Source: Chryseosolibacter sp964393795 (GTDB taxonomy: Bacteria > Bacteroidota > Bacteroidia > Cytophagales > Cyclobacteriaceae). From it: DNA of 64,000 nucleotides. The DNA lies in the NCBI GenBank assembly GCA_964393795.1, contig CAYMWA010000001.1, forward strand, positions 24,373-88,372, given 5' to 3'. Shown here one piece after another: positions 43,633 to 50,485 of the stretch (the first letter of the stretch is position 1; each line of letters starts with the position of its first letter). The notes below the pieces were generated by a model that saw only the letters and a program-made list of their open reading frames with translations, searched no databases and had not been told where the DNA came from. Both the position numbers and the translations under genes were made by a program.

Positions 43633-44754
43633 CTACTCGCGTAGCTCGGGATCTTTTTCGGCGGCTTCCTCCTTCATCTCTTCAACGGCTGGGGTATGCT
43701 CCGTTGGATCTTTTTTCGTGTCATCTGCATCCACGTCGCCGAGGAGGATGACAAACGGTTTCAGACGGCGTGAGTAGGCAAGGAAAATCTTCAGTACGCC
43801 GATCGCGGGCACAGCGAGTATCATTCCTGCGATTCCGAGAATCTTACCACCAAGGAGCAGCGCGATAATCGCGGCGAGGGCGTTGATGCTGACCTTCGAG
43901 CCAGTGACGCGCGGCGTAATGAAGTTGCCTTCCAGGAACTGCACGACCATGAAAACAGCCACCACGCCTACGGCGTACCAGGCGCTGTCTTTGGTGATCA
44001 ACGCCATCAGCGTCGGGAGCAGTGCTCCGATAAAAATTCCCACGTAGGGGATGATGGTCAGGATTCCCGAGAGCAATCCGAAAAAAATGGCGTGCTTGAT
44101 GCCGAGTGCCAGCAACCCGATGGTGTTGAGTGCGGCGACGATCATCGTCACCAAGAGAAGACCGGTAATGTATCCATGTGTTACGTTTTCGATCTCCTTT
44201 TGCCACATCAACTCCTCGCCGCCGTTTGGAAATAAATTAAGGAAGAACTGTTTAAACTTGTCACGGTAGATCAGCAGCAGGAACATGTAGATCGGGATTT
44301 GCACCAGCGTAGCAATCGTGTTTCCCGTCGTGACAAGAAAGGCGCCGAGGTATACGCTCACACTTTTGAGGAAATCCTGGACCATGCGGTTGAGATCGCT
44401 CTGGTCTATGTTTAATCTCGACCACGCCAGTCCCTTCAGGTCGGCTACTGCCTTGTTAGCGCGCTCCTGTAAATTGGGAAGGTCGTTGACAAGACTGATG
44501 ATCTGGCTGATGAGCAACCACATCAATACGCCAAAGAGGATCGTGCCGCCCACGACGACGATAGTCACTGCGAAGGTGGTCCCTGTCCGGCGTTCAAGCT
44601 TCGACACCACCGGGAGCAGCACCATTGAGAGGAAGACGGCAAAAGCCAGTGGGATCACGATGTCGCGTAGAAGAATGACAGCGTAGACGCTCAACGCAAT
44701 GATGACCATTACTTTGAAAATGTAGTCGAGTCGGTTCCAGGAGCGGGTTGCCAT
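43633..44754 (-). CDS. AI-2E/PerM-family membrane protein
   Basis: A 373-residue protein of the AI-2E transporter (UPF0118/PerM) family with about seven or eight membrane helices. The family signature regions are seen: AVFLSMVLLPVVSKLER, PYVGIFIGALLPTLMAL and VQFLEGNFITPRVTGSKVSINALAAI. The C-terminal 45 residues are strongly acidic (DVDADDTKKDPTEHTPAVEEMKEE). Members have been linked to autoinducer-2 export or Na+/H+ exchange; which applies is unknown. It lies 10 bp downstream of the aminotransferase gene, so the two may be co-transcribed. Confidence 0.9.
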   Translation of the reverse strand: MATRSWNRLDYIFKVMVIIALSVYAVILLRDIVIPLAFAVFLSMVLLPVVSKLERRTGTTFAVTIVVVGGTILFGVLMWLLISQIISLVNDLPNLQERANKAVADLKGLAWSRLNIDQSDLNRMVQDFLKSVSVYLGAFLVTTGNTIATLVQIPIYMFLLLIYRDKFKQFFLNLFPNGGEELMWQKEIENVTHGYITGLLLVTMIVAALNTIGLLALGIKHAIFFGLLSGILTIIPYVGIFIGALLPTLMALITKDSAWYAVGVVAVFMVVQFLEGNFITPRVTGSKVSINALAAIIALLLGGKILGIAGMILAVPAIGVLKIFLAYSRRLKPFVILLGDVDADDTKKDPTEHTPAVEEMKEEAAEKDPELRE

Positions 44755-44763
44755 AGGTGATGA

Positions 44764-45948
44764 TTAGCTGTTGTTGATTGCGTCGATGATAGCGGCGCAC
44801 GCTTCTCCGATCTCCGATTCAGATATCGTAAGCGGCGGCGCAATGCGGAAACTGTTGGGGTGAGACAAGAACCAGTAACAGATGACTCCGCGTTCCTTGC
44901 AGCCGTTGACGATGGCGTTCACCTTTTCAGCCGACACAAAATCAACAGCGAAAAGAAGGCCAATCCGTCGAAGCGCAAGGATATCCGGATGTTGAAGGTA
45001 CTGTTCAAACAGCCGGCCCTTTTCTTCTACCGTTTCAATAAGTTTCTCCTCCAGCAAGACATCGAGTGTGGCAAGCGCCGAAGCGCAGCAGACCGGGTTG
45101 CCGCCGAACGTGGTGATGTGGCCCAGCATCGGGTCGTGTGTCAATGTACGCATAATCTTCTGGTCGGAAATAAACGCCCCTATTGGCAGTCCGCCGCCAA
45201 AGGCCTTGGCAACGGTCAGGATATCGGGTGCTATGCCAAAATGCTCAAAGGCGAAAAGTTTTCCCGTCCTTCCCATCCCGCATTGAATCTCATCCAGGAT
45301 AAGAATCGTGCCTGTTTCGGTGCAGCGCTTGCGCACGGCCGCGACGTACGCTTTAGACGGAATGCGGACGCCTGCATCGCCCTGGATCGTTTCCATGATC
45401 ACACAAGCGGATCGTTCCGTGATCAGTTCAAGGTCGTCAAAATTCCCAAACCGGATAAAACGTACATCGGGTAGCAGCGGGCGAAAGGCCCGTTTCCGGC
45501 CCTCGTTCCCCGAGACGCTAAGCGATCCATGCGTGCTGCCATGGTAAGCGCCGTGAAAGGCCACGATCTCTGATCTGCCTGTATAGCGTTTCGCAAGTTT
45601 CAGGGCGCCTTCATTGGCCTCCGTGCCTGAGTTTACAAAGTAGCAGGTGTTGAGGTTGGCAGGCAGCAAGCTCGTGATCTTTGCGGCGAGCAGGTTGGGA
45701 GCCGATTGGATGTACTCGCCATAGACCATGACGTGCATATGCTTGTCGAGTTGCGCCTTGATGCTTGCAATCACCTTGGGATGCCGATGGCCGACAACGC
45801 TTACGCCGATGCCGGAGATAAGATCCGTGTAACGCTTGCCTTCAGGTGTGAACAGGTAGATACCTTCGGCGCGCTCAACCGGGATCAGCAAAGGGGAGGG
45901 GGAAGTCTGAGCAAGGTGGCTGAGAAAAATGTGCGGATCAAAATCCAT
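44764..45948 (-). CDS. class III PLP-dependent aminotransferase
   Basis: A 394-residue aminotransferase of the acetylornithine/ornithine/GABA group. It has the PLP-binding features FVNSGTEANEGALKLAKRYTGR, FHGAYHGSTHGSLS, ILDEIQCGMGRTG and the Schiff-base Lys in TVAKAFGGGLP, with TTFGGNPVCCASALA following. All catalytic residues seem present. Substrate (acetylornithine, ornithine or another amine) cannot be assigned without a neighbour; no argininosuccinate genes are nearby. The ATG at 45948 (MDFDPHIF) was chosen; upstream in-frame starts to 46011 would add a stretch unlike the family. Confidence 0.88.
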   Translation of the reverse strand: MDFDPHIFLSHLAQTSPSPLLIPVERAEGIYLFTPEGKRYTDLISGIGVSVVGHRHPKVIASIKAQLDKHMHVMVYGEYIQSAPNLLAAKITSLLPANLNTCYFVNSGTEANEGALKLAKRYTGRSEIVAFHGAYHGSTHGSLSVSGNEGRKRAFRPLLPDVRFIRFGNFDDLELITERSACVIMETIQGDAGVRIPSKAYVAAVRKRCTETGTILILDEIQCGMGRTGKLFAFEHFGIAPDILTVAKAFGGGLPIGAFISDQKIMRTLTHDPMLGHITTFGGNPVCCASALATLDVLLEEKLIETVEEKGRLFEQYLQHPDILALRRIGLLFAVDFVSAEKVNAIVNGCKERGVICYWFLSHPNSFRIAPPLTISESEIGEACAAIIDAINNS

Positions 45949-46106
45949 GGCAGTAAAGCTACTCGAAATCCTCATATGTGATAATCGGGCGATTCGCGCT
46001 AATTTACACAACTAGGATACGGATGTATGGTTTTGCGCTGGTTTTCACAGCATTGGCCGGCGTAAGTGATCAACTTTGACAGGTCGTTCACCCTTTAAGA
46101 AATTAA

Positions 46107-46241
46107 ATGCTTATGTATCGCGCCGACTTCAGACATAGAGCCAACGCCAGAATGGCTGCCCGGATGAGACAACTTCTGGTACTTTTTGCAGCCGTTATCG
46201 TTGGTATCCTGATGTCGGTGTCGGTCAATTACATGGGCTAA
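46107..46241 (+). CDS. 44-residue single-pass membrane protein
   Basis: Starting at ATG 46107 (or 46113), the product is a basic N-terminus (YRADFRHRANARMAARMRQ) followed by one hydrophobic helix (LLVLFAAVIVGILMSVSV). The length, charge pattern and lack of overlap with other genes support it, but no family is recognised. It converges with the J-domain gene 18 bp downstream. The only other content of the 158-bp space upstream, towards the aminotransferase start, is non-coding sequence where I see no clear signal. Confidence 0.45.
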   Translation: MLMYRADFRHRANARMAARMRQLLVLFAAVIVGILMSVSVNYMG

Positions 46242-46259
46242 GCACCGATCCGCCCGCGG

Positions 46260-47447
46260 TCAATATCTTCCGCGACAATAGCGGTCGCCGATCAATCCCG
46301 CCTGCTCGGAACCGAGTTCACGCGCCTTTCGGATATCTTCACAGACAGCACGGTAATTTCGGGCGCTGACGTTGGCGAGTGCCCTGAGGTAGTAGCCTTC
46401 CGGGTTCTGTGGCCGCAGGTACACGGCCCAATTGCAATCGGTGACGGCGTCAGTTAAGTGGCCGACTTTCATGTTCGCGAGCGCTCTGCCCTTAAAGATG
46501 CTGTAATAAATCTCGGGCGCGTCGCGCGGGTTCATGACGATCTGGAAGGCATCTCCGTACACGCGGCTGAGGTTTTCCTTAAACAGTTTCTTTCCCAGCG
46601 TAAAATACTGGAGGGCCTCCTCCGCATTGTCGAGTTTCTCAAGGTTCACGACGCCGATCCGATAGATCAGACCGAGATCACCTGGCATTTGATTGTGCAG
46701 GTGTTTCATGGCTTCGAGCGATTCTTTGTAGTTGCCCAGGTAGTATTGGCACATCGCCATATTTTCAAGGGTCTCATACCGCACAGGGTTTTCGTAGTTC
46801 TTCAGGACGAGATAGTGACTTACCGCCGACCGGAAATCTTTGTCGCGGAACTCATGATCGGCGCGCTTCCGCAGCGCGCTCACCAGGCTGTCGCGCACGA
46901 AGCCAAAGCGGAAGTCGAGGGGATCCTTCTCTTCCATAGTGCGGATAAGGCTGAAAGCATCGTGAAATTTACCGGCGCCGAAGAGTCCGTTCACTTGTTT
47001 GAGCTGAAGGCTGTTGGCCCTCCACTTTTCCATTTGCTGCTGCCGGACATAGTAGTGGGCGGTGTTGATGACCGCGAAACAAAAGCCCGCAATCAGCAGG
47101 AACACGAGAAATGCGAGTCCCTGAATTTTGAAGTAATTTCGGTCTACGCGATAGAAGTTATCGCGCGACTGTCGCCACTGCTGGTAGCGCTTGCGTTTGA
47201 TTTCCTGCCAGTAGGCATCATTGAGTTCTTCGGTGATGAGATGAAAACGCGCATCGTAGCGCGACCGCTTGACCGGGTCGGAAAGTGTGCGGTACGCTTC
47301 ATTGAGAAACTTAAAGGTCTCTTCCGCCTGCTTGTTGCCCGGATTGTGGTCGGGATGGTACCGCATGGCCATCTTCTTGAAGGCCGCTTTGATTTGCGAC
47401 TGGCTCGCGGTTCTACTAACACCTAATGCTTCGTAAAAATCCTGCAT
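46260..47447 (-). CDS. J-domain membrane protein with TPR repeats
   Basis: A 395-residue protein. The J domain occupies residues 1-68 with the HPD motif at 31-33, which stimulates DnaK's ATPase. A membrane helix follows at about 108-130 (LAFLVFLLIAGFCFAVI), so the J domain is cytoplasmic and the rest is outside. Residues about 145-390 form TPR-like helical pairs (e.g. MCQYYLGNYKESLEAMKHL; ALANMKVGHLTDAVTDCNWAV). No zinc-finger or client-binding domain of classical DnaJ is present, so it is a type III J-protein that may bring DnaK to the membrane. Its upstream side faces a terminator for gapA. Confidence 0.9.
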   Translation of the reverse strand: MQDFYEALGVSRTASQSQIKAAFKKMAMRYHPDHNPGNKQAEETFKFLNEAYRTLSDPVKRSRYDARFHLITEELNDAYWQEIKRKRYQQWRQSRDNFYRVDRNYFKIQGLAFLVFLLIAGFCFAVINTAHYYVRQQQMEKWRANSLQLKQVNGLFGAGKFHDAFSLIRTMEEKDPLDFRFGFVRDSLVSALRKRADHEFRDKDFRSAVSHYLVLKNYENPVRYETLENMAMCQYYLGNYKESLEAMKHLHNQMPGDLGLIYRIGVVNLEKLDNAEEALQYFTLGKKLFKENLSRVYGDAFQIVMNPRDAPEIYYSIFKGRALANMKVGHLTDAVTDCNWAVYLRPQNPEGYYLRALANVSARNYRAVCEDIRKARELGSEQAGLIGDRYCRGRY

Positions 47448-47534
47448 GCTACCTCCCTGACACCTATAACGAAAAACGGCAAAGAATCGGCTTATGTGCC
47501 AGCCGAAATCCTTAAATCTTCGTGCCGGAAACGC

Positions 47535-47561
47535 AAAAAGGCCGCATTTAGCGGCCTTTTT
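47535..47561. terminator. bidirectional intrinsic terminator
   Basis: Perfect stem AAAAAGGCCGC (47535-47545) / GCGGCCTTTTT (47551-47561) with a 5-base loop and an A/T tract at each side. It lies 49 bp beyond the gapA stop on the minus strand and upstream of the J-domain gene, and should end gapA transcription. Confidence 0.9.
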
Positions 47562-47609
47562 GGAAGAAATTTTTATCGTGTGGCCCCGTGAGAGGCCGAA
47601 AGTGCACTG

Positions 47610-48608
47610 TTACAGCTTGGCCACTTCCTGCACGAGGTCGATGAGTTTGTTGGAGTATCCCCATTCATTGTCATACCATGCGACGACCTTCACGAAGTTG
47701 TCGTTGAGTGCGATGCCGGCGTTGGCGTCGAAGATACAGGTGCGCGCGTCGCCGAGGAAATCCTGCGATACAACAGCGTCTTCCGTATAGCCGAGAATGC
47801 CTTTCAATTCACCTTCCGCAGCGGCTTTCATCGCTTTCTTGATGTCTTCATAGCTGGCGGGCTTTTCAAGCCTTACCGTAAGGTCGACAACAGAAACGTC
47901 GGCAACCGGCACACGGAAAGACATTCCGGTAAGCTTGCCCTTCAGGTCAGGGATGACAAGCGTAACGGCTTTGGCTGCGCCGGTAGAGGAGGGGATGATG
48001 TTTTGGTACGCCCCGCGGCCACCGCGCCAGTCTTTGGCCGAGGGGCCGTCGACAGTTTTTTGGGTAGCAGTGACAGCGTGCACCGTGCTCATCAGTCCTT
48101 CAGCGATGCCGAAGTTGTCATGAAGTACTTTCGCGAGCGGTGCCAGGCAGTTCGTGGTACAGGAAGCGTTGGATACAATGGTTTGTTCCGGCTTCAGGCT
48201 CTTGTGGTTAACACCCATGACGAAGGTGGGGGTATCATCTTTGGCGGGAGCGGACAGGACCACCTTTTTCGCGCCCGCGCTGATGTGTTTCTGGGAAGCT
48301 TCTTTGGTGAGGAAGAGGCCGGTGCATTCGAGGACGATTTCGGCGCCGACATCGCCCCATTTGAGATTAGCGGGGTCTTTCTCAGCAGTGACGCGGATTT
48401 TCTTGCCATTCACGACGAGGTTGCCATCCTTGGTTTCAACAGTGCCGTCGAATTTTCCGTGTGTGGAATCATATTTCAACATATACGCCATGTAGTCTGG
48501 CGCAACAAGATCGTTAATACCTACAACCTCGATGTCTTTGCGGGAGAGGGCGGCTCTGAATGCAAGGCGGCCGATACGGCCAAATCCATTAATACCTACT
48601 TTCGTCAT
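47610..48608 (-). CDS. gapA: glyceraldehyde-3-phosphate dehydrogenase
   Basis: A 332-residue type I GAPDH, oxidising glyceraldehyde-3-phosphate to 1,3-bisphosphoglycerate in glycolysis. The NAD-binding motif GINGFGRIGR is at residues 5-14, the catalytic Cys150 is in SNASCTTNC, His177 in STVHAVTATQ, and the C-terminal AWYDNEWGYSN is complete. Residue 33 is Asp (INDL), which favours NAD over NADP. A good promoter and a palindrome lie just upstream and an intrinsic terminator downstream, so it is a single-gene transcript. Confidence 0.97.
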   Translation of the reverse strand: MTKVGINGFGRIGRLAFRAALSRKDIEVVGINDLVAPDYMAYMLKYDSTHGKFDGTVETKDGNLVVNGKKIRVTAEKDPANLKWGDVGAEIVLECTGLFLTKEASQKHISAGAKKVVLSAPAKDDTPTFVMGVNHKSLKPEQTIVSNASCTTNCLAPLAKVLHDNFGIAEGLMSTVHAVTATQKTVDGPSAKDWRGGRGAYQNIIPSSTGAAKAVTLVIPDLKGKLTGMSFRVPVADVSVVDLTVRLEKPASYEDIKKAMKAAAEGELKGILGYTEDAVVSQDFLGDARTCIFDANAGIALNDNFVKVVAWYDNEWGYSNKLIDLVQEVAKL

Positions 48609-48637
48609 GATGCTAAAATGTTTAAGTCACTGATTAT

Positions 48638-48651
48638 CTGCCGGTCGGCAG
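48638..48651. promoter_or_regulatory. palindrome in the gapA leader
   Basis: CTGCCG and CGGCAG separated by two bases form a perfect 14-bp palindrome, about 3-16 nt downstream of the predicted transcription start of gapA. It is a plausible repressor site; a leader hairpin with a 2-base loop is less likely. Confidence 0.45.
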
Positions 48652-48660
48652 GTGAGGCTG

Positions 48661-48691
48661 CAAAAATAAAAGTCCTCGGCAGTAAAACCAA
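48661..48691 (-). promoter_or_regulatory. gapA promoter
   Basis: On the minus strand TTG (48691-48689) and TATTTTTG (48668-48661) are separated by 20 bp, matching the Bacteroidota -33/-7 consensus. The leader to the gapA ATG is about 45 nt. Confidence 0.65.
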
Positions 48692-48732
48692 TTTAATGGC
48701 GAAAGGGTTTACTTAAAAAGTTATTGCGGCGG

Positions 48733-48763
48733 TTTGTAAATACGGACAGTGGGTCTATATTTG
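48733..48763 (+). promoter_or_regulatory. tRNA-Glu promoter
   Basis: TTTG (48733-48736) and TATATTTG (48756-48763) with a 19-bp spacer match the Bacteroidota -33/-7 promoter exactly; transcription should begin about 13 nt before the tRNA. Confidence 0.75.
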
Positions 48764-48782
48764 CACTCCTTTTGAGCCAGAT

Positions 48783-48854
48783 GGTCCGTTCGTCTAGGGG
48801 TTAGGACACCAGATTTTCATTCTGGTAACACGGGTTCGATTCCCGTACGGACTA
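48783..48854 (+). tRNA. tRNA-Glu (anticodon UUC)
   Basis: The acceptor stem GGTCCGT pairs with ACGGACT, the D arm follows, the anticodon stem is CCAGA/TCTGG with loop TTTTCAT (anticodon TTC), and the T arm has GGTTCGATTCC. The CCA end is not encoded. Its 72-nt cloverleaf is complete. Confidence 0.97.
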
Positions 48855-48868
48855 CTTTAAATCAAATA

Positions 48869-48896
48869 GGCAATTGGCAGTTGACAATTTGGCAAG
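48869..48896 (+). repeat. short heptamer array, GGCAATT family
   Basis: Units ggcaatt, ggcagtt, gacaatt and tggcaag lie between the tRNA and the ROK regulator stop. They belong to the same family as the arrays at 10581 and 42922 (reverse complement). Confidence 0.7.
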
Positions 48897-48920
48897 ATCA
48901 GGCCTACAGGTAGTAGGTGG

Positions 48921-50177
48921 TCAACTGAACAACCGATTGCGGACAAGCAGACACGCCCCGAGAATACCGGCAGTGTCGCCAAGCTGCGACAAGTTTACCG
49001 CGGTCTCGCTGCTTATCTTTTGAATCGAATATTTTTGAATGGCGCTCTTTACCGGTAACAGGATCACATCACCAGTAGACGACAGCTTGCCTCCCAAAAT
49101 CACCATTTCCGGATTGAACAAGTTGATGAGCAGCGCCACACCTTTACCCAGCTTCTCACCTGCCTCGCCGATCAGTTCAATTGCCAGCACATCGTCGTTT
49201 TTCGCGGCGGCGATGATGTCTTCAAGTTCAATCTCCGATATCGCCTTGCCGTTTCGTGTGGCAATGCTCGTCGCGCCCTCCTCTATCTTCTGGCGGAACG
49301 CCTGAACAAGCGCTTTCCCCGAAGCCTCCGTCTCCAGACATCCTTTCTTGCCGCACTGGCATATGATCTCGTTATCGAAAACAGGGATGTGTCCGAATTC
49401 GCCCGAGAATCCCGATTTCCCATAGTACAATTGCCCGTCAACCAACATGCCGAGTCCGATGCCGTGGTCTATATTAATAAAGAGTACGTTCTTTTCGCCC
49501 TTAACAATGCCGCAGGTAAATTCTCCATACGCCATTGCGCGCGAATCGTTCTCGAGGAAGGTCGGAATGCCAGTCTTCTGCCTGATGGTTTTCGTTAGAG
49601 GCAGCTCGTTGAAGTGGAAGTAGCTGAAGCTGTGCCCTGTTCTGTAGTTTACCCGGCCCGTCAGGTTGACGCCAACCCCAACGATTTTCGACTTGTTCAC
49701 CGTGAGGTGGCCAACAAAATCGTTGATCACATTACACAGCGCATCGAGCGACTCGGGAGTGTTGTCCAGCCTGTAAGGAATGTCGCGCGAGGTTTTGATA
49801 AGCTCCTTTTGAAAATTGATGAGACCAATGTTGATACGGTTGTGCGTAACCTCCACTCCCAGAAAGTAACACGAATCAGGTCGCAGTCCGTAGAGACTGG
49901 GCCGCCGGCCCACCGTCGACTCCACTTTCCCGAAATCCTTCACCAGGCCGGCCTCAATGAGTTCGCTGACCAATGTGTTCACTTTCGGCGTGCTCGTCCG
50001 CAGCGCCTTGCTGAGATCCGTGATCGTCGCGTCACCCGTGCTGGCCAGGTGGTTGAGAAGTTTCTTTTTTAATGTGAGGTTCTTGTAGGCGACCCCGTTC
50101 GGTGCTTCCGCCTGAAGGTCTTTAAAAAATGAGGATTTTGGATTCATGTCAGTTGCTTTTGCAGCCGGATGCTCCAT
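48921..50177 (-). CDS. ROK-family transcriptional regulator
   Basis: A 418-residue ROK protein. The N-terminal winged helix-turn-helix is at about residues 30-95 (LLNHLASTGDATITDLSKALRTSTPKVNTLVSELIEAGLV). The sugar-kinase-like domain follows, with the ATP-binding-type GVGVNLTGRV, the ligand motif NDSRAMAYGE, GEFGHIPV, and the zinc-binding motif CQCGKKGCLE. ROK repressors usually release DNA when they bind a sugar or sugar phosphate. It is divergent from the SusC gene, with two palindromes between, so it probably controls that locus. The start could also be the ATG at 50147, as the first ten residues look weakly conserved. Confidence 0.9.
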   Translation of the reverse strand: MEHPAAKATDMNPKSSFFKDLQAEAPNGVAYKNLTLKKKLLNHLASTGDATITDLSKALRTSTPKVNTLVSELIEAGLVKDFGKVESTVGRRPSLYGLRPDSCYFLGVEVTHNRINIGLINFQKELIKTSRDIPYRLDNTPESLDALCNVINDFVGHLTVNKSKIVGVGVNLTGRVNYRTGHSFSYFHFNELPLTKTIRQKTGIPTFLENDSRAMAYGEFTCGIVKGEKNVLFINIDHGIGLGMLVDGQLYYGKSGFSGEFGHIPVFDNEIICQCGKKGCLETEASGKALVQAFRQKIEEGATSIATRNGKAISEIELEDIIAAAKNDDVLAIELIGEAGEKLGKGVALLINLFNPEMVILGGKLSSTGDVILLPVKSAIQKYSIQKISSETAVNLSQLGDTAGILGACLLVRNRLFS

Positions 50178-50304
50178 TTTCCGGCAACGCCGATTTTAAA
50201 CAAAAAATTACAATACGAGCCACTTTGGAAAAATTATTCCCGATACAGACGCGAGACTTTCTCCCCGTTTCGGCCTGAATCCTCCATTTATGTGGCACAA
50301 ATAC

Positions 50305-50321
50305 AATAAATCGCATTTATT
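50305..50321. promoter_or_regulatory. AT-rich palindrome 1, putative ROK operator
   Basis: AATAAAT (50305-50311) and ATTTATT (50315-50321) are perfect arms around CGC. It lies in the space between the ROK regulator and SusC and shares the core AATAAA...TTTATT with the second palindrome. Confidence 0.5.
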
Positions 50322-50379
50322 AAAAAAGAAAATTACTGAAATTTGGATATAAAGCAAAATATATTTTTATTAGCCGTAT

Positions 50380-50403
50380 AATTAATAAAAGAATTTATTA
50401 ATT
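50380..50403. promoter_or_regulatory. AT-rich palindrome 2, putative ROK operator
   Basis: AATTAATAAA (50380-50389) and TTTATTAATT (50394-50403) are perfect 10-bp arms around AGAA. It lies 82 bp before the SusC start and about 78 bp (centre to centre) from palindrome 1. The rest of 50178-50485 is AT-rich, includes a further AAAATATATTTT palindrome (50356-50367), and shows no perfect TAnnTTTG element. Confidence 0.55.
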
Positions 50404-50485
50404 GCGTTAACGAATCAGTACACAATCATCGAAAAACATCATCGACCAAGACACAATTAAATTTTAACCTAAACCTGATCTAATC

